NCBI GenBank assembly: GCA_016930275.1
Contig: JAFGHA010000051.1
Span: forward strand, 1-33,790
Reading direction: 5' to 3'
DNA: 33,790 nucleotides
Source: Chitinispirillaceae bacterium
GTDB lineage: Bacteria; Fibrobacterota; Chitinivibrionia; Chitinivibrionales; Chitinispirillaceae
In this document: in pieces, positions 31,901 to 33,790 of the stretch
Layout: each line of letters opens with the position of its first letter
How positions within the stretch are numbered: the first letter of the stretch is position 1
Notes under the pieces: model-generated
The model's input: only the letters and a program-made list of their open reading frames with translations
What the model was told of the DNA's origin: nothing
Database searches by the model: none
Position numbers and translations under genes: made by a program

Positions 31901-32627
31901 TACCATTCTCATACGAAAGGAACGGTATAATGAGGGCATTGTCTTTTTGGAAATAGCCAATACATTGCAGCAGGATGATCCGGAGGTAACAGCAGCTCTC
32001 GCAAAGGGTTATATGAAAACCAACCGTTCCGAGGAGGCTATTTCGCTTCTCAACAAGGCAAAGTCGAAAATGAAGGATGTTCCCGAGATCCGTTTTCAAC
32101 TTTTTGAGCTGTATCAGAAAACGGGCCAGAAGGACAAAGCGAAAGAGGAAATCGAGGCGCTGGTCGGCATGAAACGTGAACCGAGATACCTGCAACTCTA
32201 TGCTGAAGCGCTCATGATTCAGAAAAAATACGACGAAGCAGAGAAAACGATTGAAGAAATCCTTGCAACAGCCCCGGATAACATTCCGACATTGATGCTC
32301 AAGGGAAGAGTGCTGCGAAAACAGAAAAGGTACGATGAAGCGGTTGAGGTGTATAAGGAAATCAGCTACATACAGCCGGATCATGCGCCGTCACTCAGTG
32401 AACGGGCGGATACACATATGGAGCAATCAAAACCGCAATGGGCTGAAACTTTCTACAAACGTTCACTCCGGGCAGATCCGAATTACGGCAGAGCTGAGTT
32501 GGGATTGGCGAAATTGTGTAAATTAAAAAAAGATACGGCCGGTTACCGCGAGCATCTTGAGAATGCCCGACGGCTCCAGCCTGATGATGAGGAAATACAG
32601 GAAGAACTTAAAAAAGCCAGTCGATAA
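28923..32627 (+). CDS. large exported tetratricopeptide-repeat protein, paralogue of the left TPR protein
   Basis: The 1234-residue product has a signal peptide (RSVSIPLVLVILILTAAAPE to AADA) and is built of TPR units throughout, so it is probably a periplasmic or outer-membrane-associated scaffold. From about residue 565 it aligns with the protein at 1085-5518. Shared blocks include DGALAEYRTALKLDPS (left: DGALSEYRTALKLDSS), the KGVNDPDAAFRQALLLEKKD region around residue 887, and YRNFLHLGLLYSEQ. Only one copy of the ~555-residue module is present here, and the N-terminal ~530 residues are its own. GAGAGGG stands 7-8 nt before the ATG. The ECF sigma and anti-sigma genes follow on the same strand after 70 bp without a terminator and may be cotranscribed. 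Confidence 0.9.
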   Translation: MVLSRSVSIPLVLVILILTAAAPEIAADATFDKLLSEKKYQEAIDFADQKLSTTDRDALTWIKIGEANNALGMPEKALACFLVSWRMNPNDYNALLGAARAYNVMKQSENAMEMAQKALAIKFTAEASWEYAQACIAIGRPSEAKKAMEKVLESDSSNVIAARELANIYFSEGAWSSAVPLLKRGFSKNASGELAFQIGKAYAELGVGDSALSYLKKAVQKNGPVIPSRMMLARAWFTKKNYAECAKEYRGVPADSMKGRDWYEYGIALEKTQGIITATEYYQKAVDGFGRSSTTPEALLAREKLSRAYLQKRAFNDAIGHFKVIIAADPKGKTVSDGYFLLAEAYMGIKDTKSAISSLEKAINVNSRNVEAYARLADLYQSTGDSEKAKKTFEVLMGLSPDDPKIYLALGKYNLKSRRYDEALRQFEKSSKLKNSAAAHEGYAQAAFELKKYDLARDAAQAALTIDKQARDARMVLALVHMNNGNFSGAKDQFESLLKSDPDNATLLEHLANCYGELKLTDKLVTIDRKIAAMNNANTASRMRLARYYAANGNTAEALRYYRELYFLLPKDTAVLRPLSFLAKKNGLTVEAVKYTQQYLTVNPNDAEAHRDLGDLYYEQKNLDGALAEYRTALKLDPSITGFHKRYAEIVMAKGQQEEVIKALAGVIKSGSADVSTYMTLGLIYQKKKKYIDAVEAYQKALQLEPSNFDALVALGSCQAVTGDISNAIVSYEQAVMMNTQAVDEFKELGDLYAKEQRDDEAFKKYREYLDKKPEDEALAEKVGSYLFVQGDTADAFKYFQIAKKQLSPENTVRYATVCLNMDKSGEALGVLLPLKANKKVGTGTALQRTVHLMVAQAFEKDKDTLAAARTYGEYFALKGVNDPDAAFRQALLLEKKDPIQARKIYEQNCKRYPADYRNFLHLGLLYSEQKLLLSQAIPLFKRVTELADSIPSVWLELGKIYAKTGDEDEELRAYQRYVETDPQNVDANQRIGTILIRKERYNEGIVFLEIANTLQQDDPEVTAALAKGYMKTNRSEEAISLLNKAKSKMKDVPEIRFQLFELYQKTGQKDKAKEEIEALVGMKREPRYLQLYAEALMIQKKYDEAEKTIEEILATAPDNIPTLMLKGRVLRKQKRYDEAVEVYKEISYIQPDHAPSLSERADTHMEQSKPQWAETFYKRSLRADPNYGRAELGLAKLCKLKKDTAGYREHLENARRLQPDDEEIQEELKKASR

Positions 32628-32697
32628 AATCTGGATTCAGACAATTCAAGGAAAATTTAAATTCCATTACAATAATCACAAATAGAAGCCGTAGTCT

Positions 32698-33273
32698 ATG
32701 CAAGAACAAATGAATATAACGTTTGAAGATGATCAGAAAGCCTTCGATCTCTGGCTGAAAGGTGACCGAAGAGGATTCGCGGAACTCTACGAACGTTATA
32801 AGAACCGGGTTTTTGGTTTTCTTATACGGATGACCGGTGAGCGGGAAATCGCTGAAGATCTTTTACAGGAAACGTTTATGGCGGCCTTGCGAAACGCCGA
32901 CCAGTTTGACCGTTCGAGGAATTTTTTAAGCTGGCTGTTCGGGATCGCCCATAAACGGACAATCGACTATTTCCGCCACGTGAAAGTGGAAAACGATCAT
33001 AAGCGTGATGCGGAAAATGCTGTCGGGAGTAAAGTGGACAGTCCTGATTCGGCACTTTCGAATAAAACGATTCAGAAGATTGTTCGCGAAGTAGTGGAGG
33101 AACTCGATCCACTGCAGAAAGAGGTTTTTCTTCTGCGCGAAATGGCGGGAGTTCCTTTTAAAGAAATTGCGGTAATAATGAACTGTCCCATAAATACAGC
33201 CCTTGGAAGAATGAGGTTGGCATTGAAAAACATTCGGAAAGAACTCAAAAAGAGGGGGATCGATGGAGTGTAA
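32698..33273 (+). CDS. ECF-type RNA polymerase sigma factor
   Basis: A 191-residue sigma-70 family factor with only regions 2 and 4. Region 2 (about 26-95) contains FAELYERYKNRVFGFLIRM, EDLLQETFMAALRN and SWLFGIAHKRTIDYFR. Region 4 (about 125-182) contains LDPLQKEVFLLREMAGVPF, KEIAVIMNCPINTALGRM and RLALKNIRKEL, the helix-turn-helix that reads -35 elements. Regions 1 and 3 are absent, as in ECF factors. Its stop overlaps the start of a zinc-finger anti-sigma gene by 11 nt, the usual arrangement for co-production and sequestration. No obvious autoregulatory promoter pair could be defined in the 70-bp upstream gap, so the stimulus is unknown; envelope stress or surface-protein control is an inference from the membrane-bound partner and the neighbouring TPR gene. 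Confidence 0.95.
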   Translation: MQEQMNITFEDDQKAFDLWLKGDRRGFAELYERYKNRVFGFLIRMTGEREIAEDLLQETFMAALRNADQFDRSRNFLSWLFGIAHKRTIDYFRHVKVENDHKRDAENAVGSKVDSPDSALSNKTIQKIVREVVEELDPLQKEVFLLREMAGVPFKEIAVIMNCPINTALGRMRLALKNIRKELKKRGIDGV

Positions 33274-33790
33274 CAAATGGGAAGAGTATGGTCTGCTGTT
33301 CGTTTCAGGTGAACTGGAAGACCGTGAACGTCAATCATTCGAGCAGCATCTTCAGGAGTGTTCCTTCTGCACACTGGAGAGAAAAACATATCAGGTGGAG
33401 AAAGAGCGCTTCTACACCGAGGAAATTCTTGGCGATACCCCGTCTGCAGCCTGTGATGCTGAAATAATGCGGGTCTGTTCGGATGGACGTCGTAAAGTAG
33501 CCGGTTTGGGAGTTATGTCGTTGTTCATAAGAAAATCGGTGGTATCGTTTATGCTGTTTGCTCTCGGGTTTGTCGGGGTAGGATACATTACCCTTAAAAC
33601 CGGTGCAGGGGATAGGAATACCGGTACTCCCACTGTTGCCAGAGAAACTCCGGTTGCTTCTGAACCGGTTGCGAAAGCCGACAATCTTACTGGAACAGCT
33701 GCGACTGATTCATCTTCCGATTCATCATCAGACAAAGGTGTTAATTTTTCAAAAACGCGCGGCAATCTTGATCTCAACGGTGTGTATCCC
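33263..33790 (+). CDS. membrane anti-sigma factor with zinc-finger (zf-HC2), cut by the window edge
   Basis: The frame is open for 176 codons to the right edge. The N-terminal domain has C3 and H29-x3-C33-x2-C36, the ZAS zinc-binding motif of anti-sigma factors that clamp ECF sigma factors in the cytoplasm. One transmembrane helix follows at about 93-111 (VVSFMLFALGFVGVGYITL). The visible outer part is low-complexity and rich in Thr, Ala and Ser-Asp, ending at NLDLNGVYP. GAGGGGG precedes the ATG at 33263, which lies inside the end of the sigma gene, so translation is coupled. The C-terminus and any sensor domain lie outside the window. Confidence 0.9.
   Translation, partial: MECNKWEEYGLLFVSGELEDRERQSFEQHLQECSFCTLERKTYQVEKERFYTEEILGDTPSAACDAEIMRVCSDGRRKVAGLGVMSLFIRKSVVSFMLFALGFVGVGYITLKTGAGDRNTGTPTVARETPVASEPVAKADNLTGTAATDSSSDSSSDKGVNFSKTRGNLDLNGVYP

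Overview
This window looks like a chromosomal segment of a Gram-negative, free-living bacterium of the Fibrobacterota/Chitinivibrionia type or a close FCB-group relative. That placement is an inference. It rests on a fibro-slime-domain secreted protein, very large signal-peptide-bearing TPR proteins, giant beta-helix/Ig-like exported proteins with C-terminal FlgD/sorting-like domains, and an archaeal-looking UbiA prenyltransferase, all alongside ordinary bacterial core genes (cmk-rpsA, rluD, yidD, yqgE, prc). No tRNA, rRNA, CRISPR array, insertion sequence or prophage was seen.

Layout. Positions 1-308 are AT-rich and non-coding, and probably form the leader of a minus-strand gene beyond the left edge. 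Minus-strand genes follow: yqgE (309-953), a 1477-residue TPR protein (1085-5518) and yidD (5883-6191). On the plus strand a fibro-slime protein (6674-8806) ends at a terminator. Next comes a decayed patch: a roughly 110-bp remnant of a chemotaxis receptor (MCP) signalling tip, then a minus-strand beta-helix protein that seems to lack its 5' end. A Prc-like protease (10506-12590) overlaps an unknown exported helical protein (12587-13681). This pair converges on a sugar-1-phosphate transferase with an unusual N-terminal domain (13692-14948).

The housekeeping block is cmk-rpsA (15282-17979, strong terminator at 18008-18034), then a divergent UbiA-family prenyltransferase and rluD. A roughly 500-bp stretch without a convincing gene precedes a 1866-residue secreted beta-helix/Ig-like protein (20598-26195). 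After it lie a small four-cysteine protein, a low-molecular-weight tyrosine phosphatase, a pteridine-reductase-like SDR, an AmpD-type amidase and a second TPR protein (28923-32627). The window ends with an ECF sigma factor and its overlapping zinc-finger anti-sigma factor, cut by the right edge.

Theme. Much of the window serves the cell envelope: exported TPR scaffolds, a periplasmic protease pair, peptidoglycan amidase, glycan initiation, secreted adhesin-like proteins and a transmembrane stress-signalling pair. The most notable structural observation is a ~555-residue TPR super-module, present twice in tandem in the left TPR protein and once in the right one, carrying a conserved block that does not look like ordinary TPR sequence. 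The most notable small signal is the frameshifted MCP fragment at 8895-9008.
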